Below are positions 8,356 to 16,640 of a DNA stretch of 64,000 nt, in pieces. Both the position numbers and the translations under genes were made by a program. The stretch is from Acidobacteriota bacterium. GTDB taxonomy: Bacteria; Acidobacteriota; Terriglobia; Bryobacterales; Bryobacteraceae. The stretch is taken from the NCBI GenBank assembly GCA_026394075.1, contig JAPKYX010000216.1, forward strand, positions 23,934 to 87,933. Direction: 5' to 3'. Within the stretch, counting starts at the first letter, position 1. Each line of letters begins with the position of its first letter. Below the pieces are notes generated by a model. It was not told where the DNA came from. It made no database searches and saw nothing but the letters and a program-made list of their open reading frames with translations.

Positions 8356-9191
8356 CGGACGGCCTCTAGCGCCCGCGCCACGACATCCGGGCCTTCACCC
8401 AGAAACTTCCGGAGCCGCGTGCCATCCGGCTCCGCCACCGCACAACGCAGTACTCCGTCCGAGACGTGGCAGCCCATCGGGACCTGACAGCCACCACCCA
8501 TCGCTCTTAGAAAGTCGCGCTCCATCTCCACGGCGGCGCGAGTTGGCGGGTGATCGAGGAAGGTGAACCGCGTATCGCCGGAGCGTGTCTCGACCGCCAA
8601 AGCTCCTTGGCCGACCGCCGGACACATCAGTTCAACCGGCACGTAGTCGGTGATCCGGTGCGCCCAGCCTAAACGCTTCAGGCCCGCGACCGCCAGCAGG
8701 ATGACGTCGAACTGGCCTTCGTCCAGTTTGCGCAACCGGGTATCGACGTTGCCACGGATGGATTCGATGATCAGGTCCGGCCTCGCGGCCTTCAATTGTG
8801 CGTGACGACGCAGCGCGCTGGTGCCGACCCGGGCCCCCTGGGGCAAGTCGGCCAAGGTGCGCCCGATTAGGGCATCGCGAGCATCTTCGCGTTCGGGAAT
8901 CGCCGTGATCTCGAGACCCGCCGGCAGTTCCGTGGGCATGTCCTTCATCGAATGGACGGCCAAGTCGATGCGGCCATCGAGCAGAGCTTCTTCCAGTTCC
9001 TTGGTGAACAGGCCCTTGGTGGACGTCTGCGCGCCCAACTGCGCCAGTGGGACATCGGTGATCTTGTCGCCGGTGGTGTGGATGATCTCGATACGGGCGT
9101 CCAGGCCGCGCGCCGCCATCAGGCTTTGGATGTGTTCCGCCTGCCACAGGGCCAGCTTGGAACCTCGGGAACCGATCACCAACTGGCTCAC
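8352..9191 (-). CDS. hemC: Hydroxymethylbilane synthase (porphobilinogen deaminase)
   Basis: A 279-residue HemC that polymerises four porphobilinogen units into hydroxymethylbilane. Conserved pieces include the opening IGSRGSKLALWQAEHI, the HTTGDKI segment, AVHSMKDMPTELP, GTSALRRHAQLKAARPDL, RGNVDTRLRKL and VGQGALAVE. The dipyrromethane-cofactor cysteine is in MGGGCQVPMG near residue 237. The C-terminal domain is short, ending soon after this cysteine, as in several Acidobacteria and Firmicutes. It overlaps hemA by 4 bp and cobA/hemD by 4 bp, indicating tight coupling of the tetrapyrrole genes. Confidence 0.96.
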   Translation of the reverse strand: MSQLVIGSRGSKLALWQAEHIQSLMAARGLDARIEIIHTTGDKITDVPLAQLGAQTSTKGLFTKELEEALLDGRIDLAVHSMKDMPTELPAGLEITAIPEREDARDALIGRTLADLPQGARVGTSALRRHAQLKAARPDLIIESIRGNVDTRLRKLDEGQFDVILLAVAGLKRLGWAHRITDYVPVELMCPAVGQGALAVETRSGDTRFTFLDHPPTRAAVEMERDFLRAMGGGCQVPMGCHVSDGVLRCAVAEPDGTRLRKFLGEGPDVVARALEAVR

Positions 9192-10432
9192 AGTTTGAAA
9201 ACTCTCTTGATGGAATCAATCACGGGCAATGTCTCTGGGGCCGCCACTTGACGCCGGATCTCGGCGATGGGGCCGTGGGCGATCTTGTTGATGATGCCGC
9301 GGGTGAGGGCTTCCAGAGCTTCTTCCTGCTCCGGGCGCAGCGGGCCCAGCTTACTGCGGAAGCGCTCCACTTCACCGGCGCGCACGCGTTCCAGCGCCGC
9401 CTGGAGGCCGACAATGGCCGGACCGGCTTCGCGGACTTTCAGGCGCTCTTCCAGGCGCAGCACTTCTTCATCGACAATGCGCTCCGCTTGGGCGGCGGCT
9501 CCGGCGCGCTCCTTCAAGTTGCGCTGCACGACGGCTTGCAGGTCGTCGATGTCGTACAGGAAAGCGTTGTCCAGCTTGTTTACTTCCGGGTCGATGTTGC
9601 GCGGTACCGCGATGTCGATTACAAATATCGGCTTATTGCGGCGGGCCTGTAGGGCCAGGCGTACATCTTCCTTGGTCAGAATGTAGCCGGTGGCGCCGCT
9701 GGAGGCGATGATGATGTCGGCATGCGGCAGGGACTGCTTGAAGGTGGAATAGTCGATGATCCAGCCGCCGAACAGCTGCGCCACATCAACCGCGCGCTGG
9801 TAAGTGCGGTTGGTGACGTAGATATGCTTGGCACCATTGCGATGCAGGTGGCGCGCGGCCAGCTCACTCATCTTGCCCGCACCGATCAGCAGGACCTTGG
9901 AATCGGCCAGGGAGCCGAAGATCTCGCGCGCCAGCTCAACGGCGGCATAGCTGACCGAGACCGCGTTTTCGCCAATCTCGGTTTCATTGCGGACGCGCTT
10001 GGCCACACTGAAGGCCGACGTCAAAACCGTGTCCAGCAGGCCGTTGACCGCGCCGTGTTCCTTGGCTGCCTGGTAGGCCTGCTTCAACTGGCCGAGAATT
10101 TGCGGCTCACCCAGGATCATCGAATCCAGGCTGGAAGCGACGCGGAACAGATGCCGGATCGCTTCCCGGCCTTCGTGCAGAAACAGATGCCCGCGCATCT
10201 CCTCGCCAGGCGGCAGAAAGCGCGCCAGACACGCGGCGGCGTCGGCGGAATCCTCCAGCGTGACGGCTACTTCCACCCGGTTGCAGGTAGACAGGATCAG
10301 CCCTTCGCCCATCCCGGTTTGCTCGCGCAAACGGGCCAGCTCCGAGGCCAGGGCATCGCCCGGGATAGCCAGCCGCTCCCGGATCTCCACCGGAGCCGTT
10401 CGATGATTGACACCCGCCACGGCCAGCTTCAT
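9188..10432 (-). CDS. hemA: Glutamyl-tRNA reductase
   Basis: A 414-residue GluTR, the first committed enzyme of C5-pathway tetrapyrrole synthesis. Domain order: catalytic domain with GVNHRTAPVEIRERL and the active-site cysteine in ILSTCNRVE near residue 51; NADPH-binding domain with VLLIGAGKMSELAARHL near 190 and DIAVPRNIDP near 275; and a C-terminal helical dimerisation domain. I start at ATG 10432, which overlaps the hemX stop in an ATGA; an upstream in-frame extension into hemX carries no family sequence. The regulation-linked N-terminal Lys region of enterobacterial HemA is not evident. Confidence 0.97.
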   Translation of the reverse strand: MKLAVAGVNHRTAPVEIRERLAIPGDALASELARLREQTGMGEGLILSTCNRVEVAVTLEDSADAAACLARFLPPGEEMRGHLFLHEGREAIRHLFRVASSLDSMILGEPQILGQLKQAYQAAKEHGAVNGLLDTVLTSAFSVAKRVRNETEIGENAVSVSYAAVELAREIFGSLADSKVLLIGAGKMSELAARHLHRNGAKHIYVTNRTYQRAVDVAQLFGGWIIDYSTFKQSLPHADIIIASSGATGYILTKEDVRLALQARRNKPIFVIDIAVPRNIDPEVNKLDNAFLYDIDDLQAVVQRNLKERAGAAAQAERIVDEEVLRLEERLKVREAGPAIVGLQAALERVRAGEVERFRSKLGPLRPEQEEALEALTRGIINKIAHGPIAEIRRQVAAPETLPVIDSIKRVFKL

Positions 10433-11238
10433 CGCAGCAAGCTCTCCCGGATGCCGACGTGCGCCGCCCAGGTAAGGACGGAGAAGCCCAGAACACTCAA
10501 GGCCATCACGGCAGCCTTGCGCCCACGCCAACCGGCGGAGACACGCAGGAACACCATCACCAGATAGCCTAGCCAGGTCGCCCAGGCGACGACGATCTTG
10601 GGATCAGAGACCCACGCCGTGCCCGATTCAATGAAGCCCCAAATGCTGCCCATCAAGACGGCGAGCGTGATCAGGACGAAGCCCCAGCCCATGGACCGCG
10701 AGAGGATGTCGTCGAGGGTGGCCAGAGGCGGCAGCTTGCTGTTGAACCGTTTGGCTTTCAGCCGCCGCTCCTGAACCAGGTAGAAAAACGAGACCGACAC
10801 CGCCGTCAGCAAAGCGGCATAGCCCGAGATTGCCAGCGTCACGTGCAACAACAGCCACGCATCCCGCACCCGAGGGTTGGTCCAGGTAGCCACTGGAGTG
10901 CTGGTGGCTCCGATCAACGTCATCAGAAAAACCAGCGGAAAGACGATCAGGCTGAGCGAGACAAATCTGTAGCGCCAAAATAGCGCCAGAAAGCAGACTG
11001 CCAGCAGGAAGCCGCACAGCGAGATGGACTCATAGAAAGTCTCGGCTGGAAAACGTCCGGTTTGCCGGGCCAGATCGACCAGCGAGACCAGATGCACCAA
11101 TGCCGCCACCGCGAACAGAATGAGCGCCGGACGGAAGAAGGTCGGTTTGCGCCGCAGGACCGTCAGAGTCGCATCCACCAAGCCCGGCAGGTACAGGACA
11201 GCGGCCACGCGCAACCAAAAGATACTGACGTCCGGCAT
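10429..11238 (-). CDS. HemX/CcsA-like cytochrome c assembly membrane protein
   Basis: A 269-residue integral membrane protein with about eight hydrophobic segments. It has a central histidine-bearing helix region (DAWLLLHVTLAISGYAALL) and the loop SKLPPLATLDDILSRSMGWGF that is characteristic of the CcsA/CcmC/HemX cytochrome c assembly family. HemX proteins encoded just upstream of hemA influence GluTR level in Bacillus; CcsA-type proteins handle haem for cytochrome c maturation. The WWD tryptophan-rich motif is represented only weakly (GSIWGF), so HemX is the better label. The stop overlaps hemA by 4 bp. The cytochrome cluster elsewhere in this window implies a high need for haem delivery. 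Confidence 0.82.
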   Translation of the reverse strand: MPDVSIFWLRVAAVLYLPGLVDATLTVLRRKPTFFRPALILFAVAALVHLVSLVDLARQTGRFPAETFYESISLCGFLLAVCFLALFWRYRFVSLSLIVFPLVFLMTLIGATSTPVATWTNPRVRDAWLLLHVTLAISGYAALLTAVSVSFFYLVQERRLKAKRFNSKLPPLATLDDILSRSMGWGFVLITLAVLMGSIWGFIESGTAWVSDPKIVVAWATWLGYLVMVFLRVSAGWRGRKAAVMALSVLGFSVLTWAAHVGIRESLLR

Positions 11239-11249
11239 GCTTAGAACCC

Positions 11250-12068
11250 TTAGTATAAGCGGCCTGAGCGCCCCAGGTGCGCCAGGATTAATCCAGCCAG
11301 CGCCAGAAAGCTGCCGAGCGGCATTTCATCCAGCATTGCCTCCCGGCCGCGCATCAGCAGGCGGGGCACGGCGGCCAGAGAACCGAGCACGCCCGCCGCC
11401 GCCACCGTCAACAGCGTGCCCTCCAAACCGACGAACGCGCCCAAGGTCAACATCATCTTGACGTCGCCAAACCCCAACCCTTCGCGCCCGCGGAGCCGCT
11501 CATAAATCGCACCGATCGACCACAGCATCGCGGCGGGGATTGCACCGCCCAGCACGCTCGAAAGCAGGCCTTCGCCCGCGGGAAGACGGTCCACTGGAAG
11601 AAACAGCGTGATCAGGCCCGGCGGCGGTGGCCACAGTGTGGCCAGCATCCACCCCACCACCGCGCCGCCGAGCGTGAACTCGTCGGGCAGAATGTAAGTC
11701 TCCATGTCGGTGAACAGCAGCACGATCATCACGGCGCTGAACAGCGCCAACCGCAACGCCTCGCCGCTGACGCCGTGTTGCAGGGCCGCGGAGACGAACG
11801 TGGCGGCGGTCAACAGTTCCACCAGGGCATAGCGCACGGAGATGCGTGTCTGACAGTGACGGCACCGCCCGCGGAGCAGCAACCAACTGACGACGGGTAG
11901 ATTGTCATACCAGGCCACGACTCGTCCGCAGCTGGGACAGAAGCTGCGGCTCGGGTAGGCGGTGGAGAAATCACGCGGCAGGCGGTAGATGCAGACGTTC
12001 AGGTAGCTACCGATCAGCAACCCGGCCAGGGCCGCCAGCACGGCGAGGGCAACAGTGTCTTCTAGCAT
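11250..12068 (-). CDS. pilD: Prepilin peptidase / type IV leader peptidase
   Basis: A 272-residue polytopic inner-membrane aspartic protease that cleaves type IV prepilin leaders and usually N-methylates the new N-terminus. It contains the N-terminal cytoplasmic domain with paired cysteines (CPSCGRVVAWYDNLPVVSW and CRHCQTRIS, a zinc-ribbon-like pattern) that bears the methylase function. The two catalytic aspartates lie in FTDMETYILPDEFT and GFGDVKMM. Length and topology are normal. It overlaps the downstream end of the glycosyltransferase gene by 7 bp. No pilin or pilus assembly genes are in the window. Confidence 0.93.
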   Translation of the reverse strand: MLEDTVALAVLAALAGLLIGSYLNVCIYRLPRDFSTAYPSRSFCPSCGRVVAWYDNLPVVSWLLLRGRCRHCQTRISVRYALVELLTAATFVSAALQHGVSGEALRLALFSAVMIVLLFTDMETYILPDEFTLGGAVVGWMLATLWPPPPGLITLFLPVDRLPAGEGLLSSVLGGAIPAAMLWSIGAIYERLRGREGLGFGDVKMMLTLGAFVGLEGTLLTVAAAGVLGSLAAVPRLLMRGREAMLDEMPLGSFLALAGLILAHLGRSGRLY

Positions 12069-12808
12069 GACAACACTTCACGGTAGACATTCATGGTCCG
12101 CTCCACCATGCGTTCCACGCTGAACTCCTTCATGATGACGGCGGGATCGACCACCATGGCGCGCGTTTCATCCAGCGCATCGCGGACCTGGTCCAGGTGG
12201 TCGATCACTTTGCCGAACTTCACCGCTTCCGGCAGGCCTCCGGCGCGGCTGGCGATCACGGGCACACCTGCGGCCTGGGCCATCAGGGCCGCCGATCCCA
12301 GGCCCTCCATGTCGCTCAGATAGATGAACACATCGCACTCCCGCAAATCTTCCTCCAGATTCCGGACGGCGACGGCGCCGGGCACGGTCTGGCCGTTTTT
12401 TGAGAGCAGAAGGATGCGGCCGGTGGAGCGGTCAGCGGGTGGCAGCGGGCGGATGGCATCGGGTACAACATGAATCCTGGCCGCGGGTACCCCCGCGCTG
12501 TTCAACTCATCGGCCACATATTGGGAAACCGCCAGGTAGGCCGCCGCGCGGCTGTACTTCCATTGGGAAAGCAAGGTCCGTTGGACCGGAAAACCCACGC
12601 GCCGCGAGACCACAAAGGGCCGTCGGGCAAAGGTGTGGCTGCGAGCATCATGGCAATGCTCCAGGTCCCAGTGCTTGATGGGCTGCGGGATCAGGGGCGA
12701 ACGTACACCACAGTCGATGCCGGCCGCCCGAAGTCCCTCCACCAGCATTTGCAGCTGGAACTGGCCGCCTTGCCAGGTTTTGCCGGTGTCGGAGTGCAGG
12801 ATGGTCAT
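12062..12808 (-). CDS. Glycosyltransferase, group 1 (GT4-like)
   Basis: A 248-residue protein opening with ILHSDTGKTWQGGQFQL, an N-terminal G-G-x-x-x loop of GT-B glycosyltransferases. Near residues 170-200 is DMEGLGSAALMAQAAGVPVIASRAGGLPEAV, the GT4 nucleotide-sugar-binding E-x7-E region. The protein is shorter than typical GT4 enzymes (about 350-400 residues), so the linker between the two Rossmann folds is reduced. It probably acts in lipopolysaccharide core or related glycan synthesis with the GT2 gene upstream. Substrates are unknown. Confidence 0.82.
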   Translation of the reverse strand: MTILHSDTGKTWQGGQFQLQMLVEGLRAAGIDCGVRSPLIPQPIKHWDLEHCHDARSHTFARRPFVVSRRVGFPVQRTLLSQWKYSRAAAYLAVSQYVADELNSAGVPAARIHVVPDAIRPLPPADRSTGRILLLSKNGQTVPGAVAVRNLEEDLRECDVFIYLSDMEGLGSAALMAQAAGVPVIASRAGGLPEAVKFGKVIDHLDQVRDALDETRAMVVDPAVIMKEFSVERMVERTMNVYREVLSC

Positions 12809-12824
12809 GCGGCGCGGAGGCTCT

Positions 12825-13574
12825 TCACTCCACTTCGCCGCGCATGGTCTTGGCCTTGGCGTACTTCAAAAAATTGTAGAGCGCCGCCATGTGGGCGATG
12901 GCCAAACCCTCAAAGCCGTCCAGGAAACCGCGCTTCAGGACATACGTGGAAAAGAAGGTCCACGGCGGATTCAGCGCCAGATGCCGCCAGGTGATGGGCG
13001 TTTTCATGGCGATCAGCTGCTCGGCCGCGAGTGTCGTGTAGCGATCCATGGTGCGCAAATGCTCGGTGAGCGACTGGCAGGTAAAGTGGAGCAGGCTTTC
13101 GTCCAGGTGTTCCACCTTGCCCTGGACCCTGACGCTTTCGTGCACGAAGTCGCCTTCCCAGCAGGCTTTGCGGCGGTCAAACAAGCGGACTTTGCGGTCC
13201 GGATACCAGCCGGAATGCAGGATCCACTTGCCCAGATACTGCGCCAGACGCGGCATGGTGTAGCCGTCCGCTTTCGGGCCGGTCTTCTTCAACTGCCAGA
13301 TCTCGCCTTCCAGCGCTTCGCTGAGCGCCTCGTCGGCATCGATCGAGAGCACCCAATCGTGACTGCATTGCTCCAGCGCAAAGTTCTTCTGGCCGGCATA
13401 GCCGCGCCACTGGCTCTCCACGACCCGCGCGCCGAGGTTGGCGGCGATCTCGCAGGTCCGGTCGCTCGAGCCGGAATCGACGACGACAATCTCGTCGCAG
13501 CAGCGGAGGCTCTCAATGGCCCGGGCGATGTTGCGCTGCTCGTTCAGCGTGATGATCGCGGCGGAGATCTTCAT
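12825..13574 (-). CDS. Glycosyltransferase family 2, LPS-core WaaE/KdtX-like
   Basis: A 249-residue GT-A enzyme. Residues 1-100 hold the nucleotide-sugar fold: ISAAIITLNEQRNIARAIES, then EIVVVDSGSSDRT, and the metal-binding DADEALS (DxD) near residue 79. The later WYPDRKVRLFDRRK and HESVRV segments match the WaaE/KdtX family of LPS inner-core beta-glucosyltransferases. A hydrophobic, aromatic C-terminus (FFSTYVLKRGFLDG) suggests membrane association. It lies 16 bp upstream of the GT4-like gene on the same strand; both probably decorate the same glycan. Confidence 0.87.
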   Translation of the reverse strand: MKISAAIITLNEQRNIARAIESLRCCDEIVVVDSGSSDRTCEIAANLGARVVESQWRGYAGQKNFALEQCSHDWVLSIDADEALSEALEGEIWQLKKTGPKADGYTMPRLAQYLGKWILHSGWYPDRKVRLFDRRKACWEGDFVHESVRVQGKVEHLDESLLHFTCQSLTEHLRTMDRYTTLAAEQLIAMKTPITWRHLALNPPWTFFSTYVLKRGFLDGFEGLAIAHMAALYNFLKYAKAKTMRGEVE

Positions 13575-13589
13575 TCGTTCATGCCCATC

Positions 13590-14468
13590 CTACGCTGAAA
13601 TCGGCGCGGGCATAAAGCTGAGTAGAAACAGCAGCAGCGCCACAATGGATAACACCACACGCGTTGCGCCAATCGGGGTGTCGTCGTAGATAAACGGATG
13701 CTTGCGCCCGATGAAATACAGCCCCACGGCCCACACCCACCAAGGCCAATAGAGAAAGCCCAATGGGATCAGCGCCGCCAGAGTGAACTTGGAGATTGTC
13801 TTGTGGCGCTCACCAAACAGAGCGTAGAGAATGTGGCCGCCGTCCAATTGGCCCACCGGCAGCAGATTCAGCGCCGTCGCAAACAGACCCACCCAAGCCG
13901 CGCGGGCCAAGGGATGCAGATAGATGTCCGCCGACGGTATGCCCGGGAAGAAGAAGCGCTCCACCAGCGTGATGAGCACCGGCGTGCCAAACAGAATGTC
14001 GCCTTCATGGGCGATGCCGGGCAGGTGCTTCGACATGCTAATCCCGATCAGCAGCAGCGGAATCAAGGCGACAAAGCCCGCCAGCGGCCCGGCGACGCCC
14101 ACGTCAAACAGCACCTTGCGTGAATAGATGATGGACCGGATGCGGATGAAGGCCCCGAAGGTGCCAATAAAGCTGGGGGCGGGGAGAAAGTACGGCAGGC
14201 TGGCGTCCAGCCGGTAGTGCACGCAGGCCAGATAATGGCCCATCTCATGCGCCAGCAAAATGAACAGCAACGCGAGCGAGAAGGGCAGGCCGGTCAGCAG
14301 AACGGCCGGGTTGTCCACCGGCCACAACATCAGCAATAGATCATGTTCCAGCCGGAACGAGGGAAGGTTGCGGTGAAAGTTCTCCACCAGGCGTGAGCCA
14401 GTGGCCGAACAGGTGACCAATGTCACCAAAAAGAGCGCGGCATGCAGCCACAAGCGCCGGGGACGCAA
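13590..14468 (-). CDS. Site-2-protease-type M50 metallopeptidase
   Basis: A 292-residue polytopic membrane protease. The zinc-binding HEMGH motif sits in a hydrophobic segment near residue 75, and the third ligand is in NLLPVGQLDGGH near 210. No PDZ domain is present. The family cleaves membrane-embedded anti-sigma factors or signal peptide remnants; the target is unknown. The start is inferred to be TTG at 14468: an in-frame stop (TAG at 14475-14477) lies just upstream and no early ATG exists, so translation is probably coupled to the HU gene that ends 6 bp before it. Confidence 0.88.
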   Translation of the reverse strand: MRPRRLWLHAALFLVTLVTCSATGSRLVENFHRNLPSFRLEHDLLLMLWPVDNPAVLLTGLPFSLALLFILLAHEMGHYLACVHYRLDASLPYFLPAPSFIGTFGAFIRIRSIIYSRKVLFDVGVAGPLAGFVALIPLLLIGISMSKHLPGIAHEGDILFGTPVLITLVERFFFPGIPSADIYLHPLARAAWVGLFATALNLLPVGQLDGGHILYALFGERHKTISKFTLAALIPLGFLYWPWWVWAVGLYFIGRKHPFIYDDTPIGATRVVLSIVALLLFLLSFMPAPISA

Positions 14469-14474
14469 GGCGAT

Positions 14475-14744
14475 CTACTGGAGGCTTTGCAGCTCTTTGC
14501 CGGGCTTAAAGCGGACCGCTTTGCCGGGCGGAATCGCCACTTCGGCACCCGTGCGGGGATTGCGGCCGATGCCGGTCTTCCGCGGGCGTACGTTGAAGAT
14601 GCCAAAGCCACGCAGCTCAATGCGCTCGCCGCTGCCGAGGGCGCGCTTCATGCTCTCAAAAACGGTCTCCACGGCCATCTCGGCCTTGGTCTTGGTGATG
14701 CCCGTTTTGTTGACCACTTCGTTGATAATGTCGAGTTTGATCAA
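14475..14744 (-). CDS. HU/IHF family DNA-binding protein
   Basis: An 89-residue histone-like protein. The helical body (IKLDIINEVVNKTG and the TKAEMAVETVFESMKRAL region) is followed by GERIELRGFGIFNVRPR and the DNA-bending arm GRNPRTGAEVAIPPGKAVRFKPG with the intercalating proline. The start is set by sequence: a TTG codon at 14744 is preceded by a perfect AGGAGG eight bases upstream and gives exactly the family's usual length, whereas an upstream ATG in frame would add 39 unrelated residues and would lie upstream of the promoter. It is the first gene of the 11-gene minus-strand run ending at 6346. Confidence 0.94.
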   Translation of the reverse strand: MIKLDIINEVVNKTGITKTKAEMAVETVFESMKRALGSGERIELRGFGIFNVRPRKTGIGRNPRTGAEVAIPPGKAVRFKPGKELQSLQ

Positions 14745-14758
14745 AACCGCCGCCTCCT
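14742..14758 (-). promoter_or_regulatory. Ribosome binding site deciding the TTG start of the HU gene
   Basis: On the minus strand AGGAGG is followed by an eight-base spacer and TTG. This is the strongest Shine-Dalgarno match I noticed in the window and fixes the start codon of the HU gene. Confidence 0.85.
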
Positions 14759-14794
14759 GGCCTTGGTGCCGTCCTGTTGGCACAAGTAAACCCC

Positions 14795-14824
14795 ATGATA
14801 GGATTGGGCTTAGATCCGTGTCAA
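14795..14824 (-). promoter_or_regulatory. Sigma70-type promoter of the HU-led operon
   Basis: On the minus strand a perfect -35 box TTGACA (14819-14824) is followed by 18 bases and TATCAT (14795-14800, 5 of 6 consensus). Transcription would start near 14788, leaving a leader of about 45 nt before the TTG start. That leader contains an inverted repeat GTGCC/GGCAC (14766-14783). It is the only convincing promoter seen upstream of the 11-gene run. Confidence 0.75.
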
Positions 14825-14847
14825 GGTCCAGTGTTTCGCCAACTCCC

Positions 14848-15324
14848 ATGTCCACTATCAATCCGGCCCTTTTCCGGCGGGCTTGCGGTCAGTTTCCCAC
14901 CGGTGTTTGCATTGCTACCACGTTTGACGGAGTTCCGCATGGCCTGACGGTGAACTCGTTTACGTCAGTCTCACTGGAGCCGCCGGTGGTTCTGTTCTGC
15001 ATTGACCATAGTGCCGCCATCCGGGAAGTGTTCCGGCGGCGCACGCACTTTGCGATCAACATTCTGGGCCAACACCAGCAAGAGATCTCGACCGCCTTTG
15101 CGTATCGCCGCGACGACCGGTTTGAGGGCGTGGCGTGGCGCCCGGGAGTGGATTCCGTGCCGGTGATTGAAGGTTCGGTGGCGGCCATCGAATGCCGGCT
15201 GGTGGAAGTTGTGCCGGTGGGTGACCATGACATCTTCCTGGGCGAAGCCGTGGCGGTTTCGGTTGAAGAAGGTGAGCCGCTGGTGTACGCTCGGGGCGGT
15301 TACGCAAAACTGGAGGGTTCATGA
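14848..15324 (+). CDS. Flavin reductase domain protein (FMN-binding split barrel)
   Basis: A 158-residue protein of the HpaC/flavin-reductase-like family, which reduces FMN or FAD with NAD(P)H and supplies it to a monooxygenase. Markers are FRRACGQFPTGVCIATT at residues 8-24, GLTVNSFTSVSLEPPVVLFCID and FAINILGQHQQEIS. The length is typical. ATG at 14848 is the only start that fits the family's N-terminus. The stop overlaps the nitrilase-type gene by 4 bp. No partner monooxygenase is in the window. Confidence 0.88.
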   Translation: MSTINPALFRRACGQFPTGVCIATTFDGVPHGLTVNSFTSVSLEPPVVLFCIDHSAAIREVFRRRTHFAINILGQHQQEISTAFAYRRDDRFEGVAWRPGVDSVPVIEGSVAAIECRLVEVVPVGDHDIFLGEAVAVSVEEGEPLVYARGGYAKLEGS

Positions 15325-16640
15325 TGCGGATTCTGTGCGTGGCATCGCTGGCGCTGTCCGTGGTGGCGGCGGAATCGGACGGCTGGCAGTCGCGCGCGCC
15401 CCGCGCGGAGATTACTCCTGTGTTCGGCAGCATGGCGGCGGGCGGCCCGACGGGTCAAGCACGCCTCATGATTGAAGGCGATGGACGCGAGGGCTTGGCC
15501 GGCAGCTGGCGTAAGTTGCAAGCGGTGAAGGGCGGCCAGCGGTATCGCTTTTCGGTGTGGCGGCGCACGGTGGGCTTGGAATCGGTGCCGCACAACGCCT
15601 TTGTGACGCTCGACTGGTTGGATGCCGAAGGCCGCCGCGTGGCCGATAGCCGGCCGCTGGTGGCGGACTACCTGAAGACTCTCCCGCCCACCTCAACGCC
15701 TGAATATCCGCGCGAAACCGCCAATCGCCGTCAGGACTGGGTGGAAGTGGCGGCCGATTATGAGGCACCGCGCGCCGCCGTGGCCGCCCGACTGGATCTG
15801 CACTTCCGGTGGTCGGCCAAAGGACGGGTGGAATGGTCCGGTGCGACGCTGGCGGAAAGCAACGCCGCTCCGGTGGAGCGCAAGGTCCGCCTGGCGTCCG
15901 TCCACTACAAGCCGAAAGGGCCAACGCCCGCCGCCAATCGCGAACAGTATGTTCCCCTTATCGAGCAAGCCGCGCGGGAGAGGGCAGACTTAGTTGTGCT
16001 GGGTGAGACTCTGACTTACCCGAACACGGGCCTCAGTTACACCGCCGCAGCGGAGCCGGTGCCGGGGCCATCAACAGAGTTCTTCGGGCAGTTGGCGAAG
16101 AAGCATCAGCTGCACATCGTGGCGGGATTGCTGGAACGGCAAGGCCATCTGGTCTACAACGTCAGCGTGCTGATCGCGCCCGATGGCATCATCCTGGGCA
16201 AGTACCGCAAGGTGACGCTGCCCGATGGCGAATGGGAAGGCGGGTTGACGCCGGGCCGGGACTACCCGGTGTTTGATACCCGGTTTGGCCGGGTGGGCAT
16301 GATGATCTGCTACGACGGCTTCTTCCCGGAAGTGGCCCGCGAGCTGACTTTAAAGGGTGCGGAAGTGATCGCCTGGCCCGTCTGGGGTTGCAATCCGCAA
16401 CTGGCCAAGGCTCGTGCGGCGGAGAACCACGTCTATCTGGTGAGCAGCACCTATGAGCCGGTGCAAAGTAACTGGATGCTCAGCGCGATCTGGTCCCACA
16501 CGGGCGACACGCTGGGCTATGGGCGGGAGTGGGGCACTGTGAGTATCGCCGAAGTGGATCTGGAGTCCGTCACCCGCTGGAAGAGCCTCGGCGATTTCAA
16601 AGGCCGCATCCCGCACCACACGCCACTGCCGAAGCGCTAG
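15321..16640 (+). CDS. Secreted nitrilase-superfamily hydrolase with N-terminal jelly-roll-like domain
   Basis: A 439-residue protein with a signal peptide (MMRILCVASLALSVVAAES). Residues 20-185 look like a beta-sandwich carbohydrate-binding-like region (QRYRFSVWRRT, NAFVTLDWLDAEGRRV). Residues 195-435 are a carbon-nitrogen hydrolase domain with the Glu-Lys-Cys triad visible: E in VVLGETLTYPNTG, K in GKYRKVTLPDGE, and C in MMICYDGFFPEVA. The enzyme probably hydrolyses an amide or nitrile in the periplasm or on a glycan. The appended N-terminal domain is unusual for nitrilases. It shares 4 bp with both the upstream flavin reductase and the convergent YkgJ gene. Confidence 0.85.
   Translation: MMRILCVASLALSVVAAESDGWQSRAPRAEITPVFGSMAAGGPTGQARLMIEGDGREGLAGSWRKLQAVKGGQRYRFSVWRRTVGLESVPHNAFVTLDWLDAEGRRVADSRPLVADYLKTLPPTSTPEYPRETANRRQDWVEVAADYEAPRAAVAARLDLHFRWSAKGRVEWSGATLAESNAAPVERKVRLASVHYKPKGPTPAANREQYVPLIEQAARERADLVVLGETLTYPNTGLSYTAAAEPVPGPSTEFFGQLAKKHQLHIVAGLLERQGHLVYNVSVLIAPDGIILGKYRKVTLPDGEWEGGLTPGRDYPVFDTRFGRVGMMICYDGFFPEVARELTLKGAEVIAWPVWGCNPQLAKARAAENHVYLVSSTYEPVQSNWMLSAIWSHTGDTLGYGREWGTVSIAEVDLESVTRWKSLGDFKGRIPHHTPLPKR

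Noticed and set aside
12633..13598. A 321-codon plus-strand frame across the two glycosyltransferase genes
   Set aside because: Low-complexity Arg/Gln/His-rich translation antisense to clear GT families; treated as a shadow frame.
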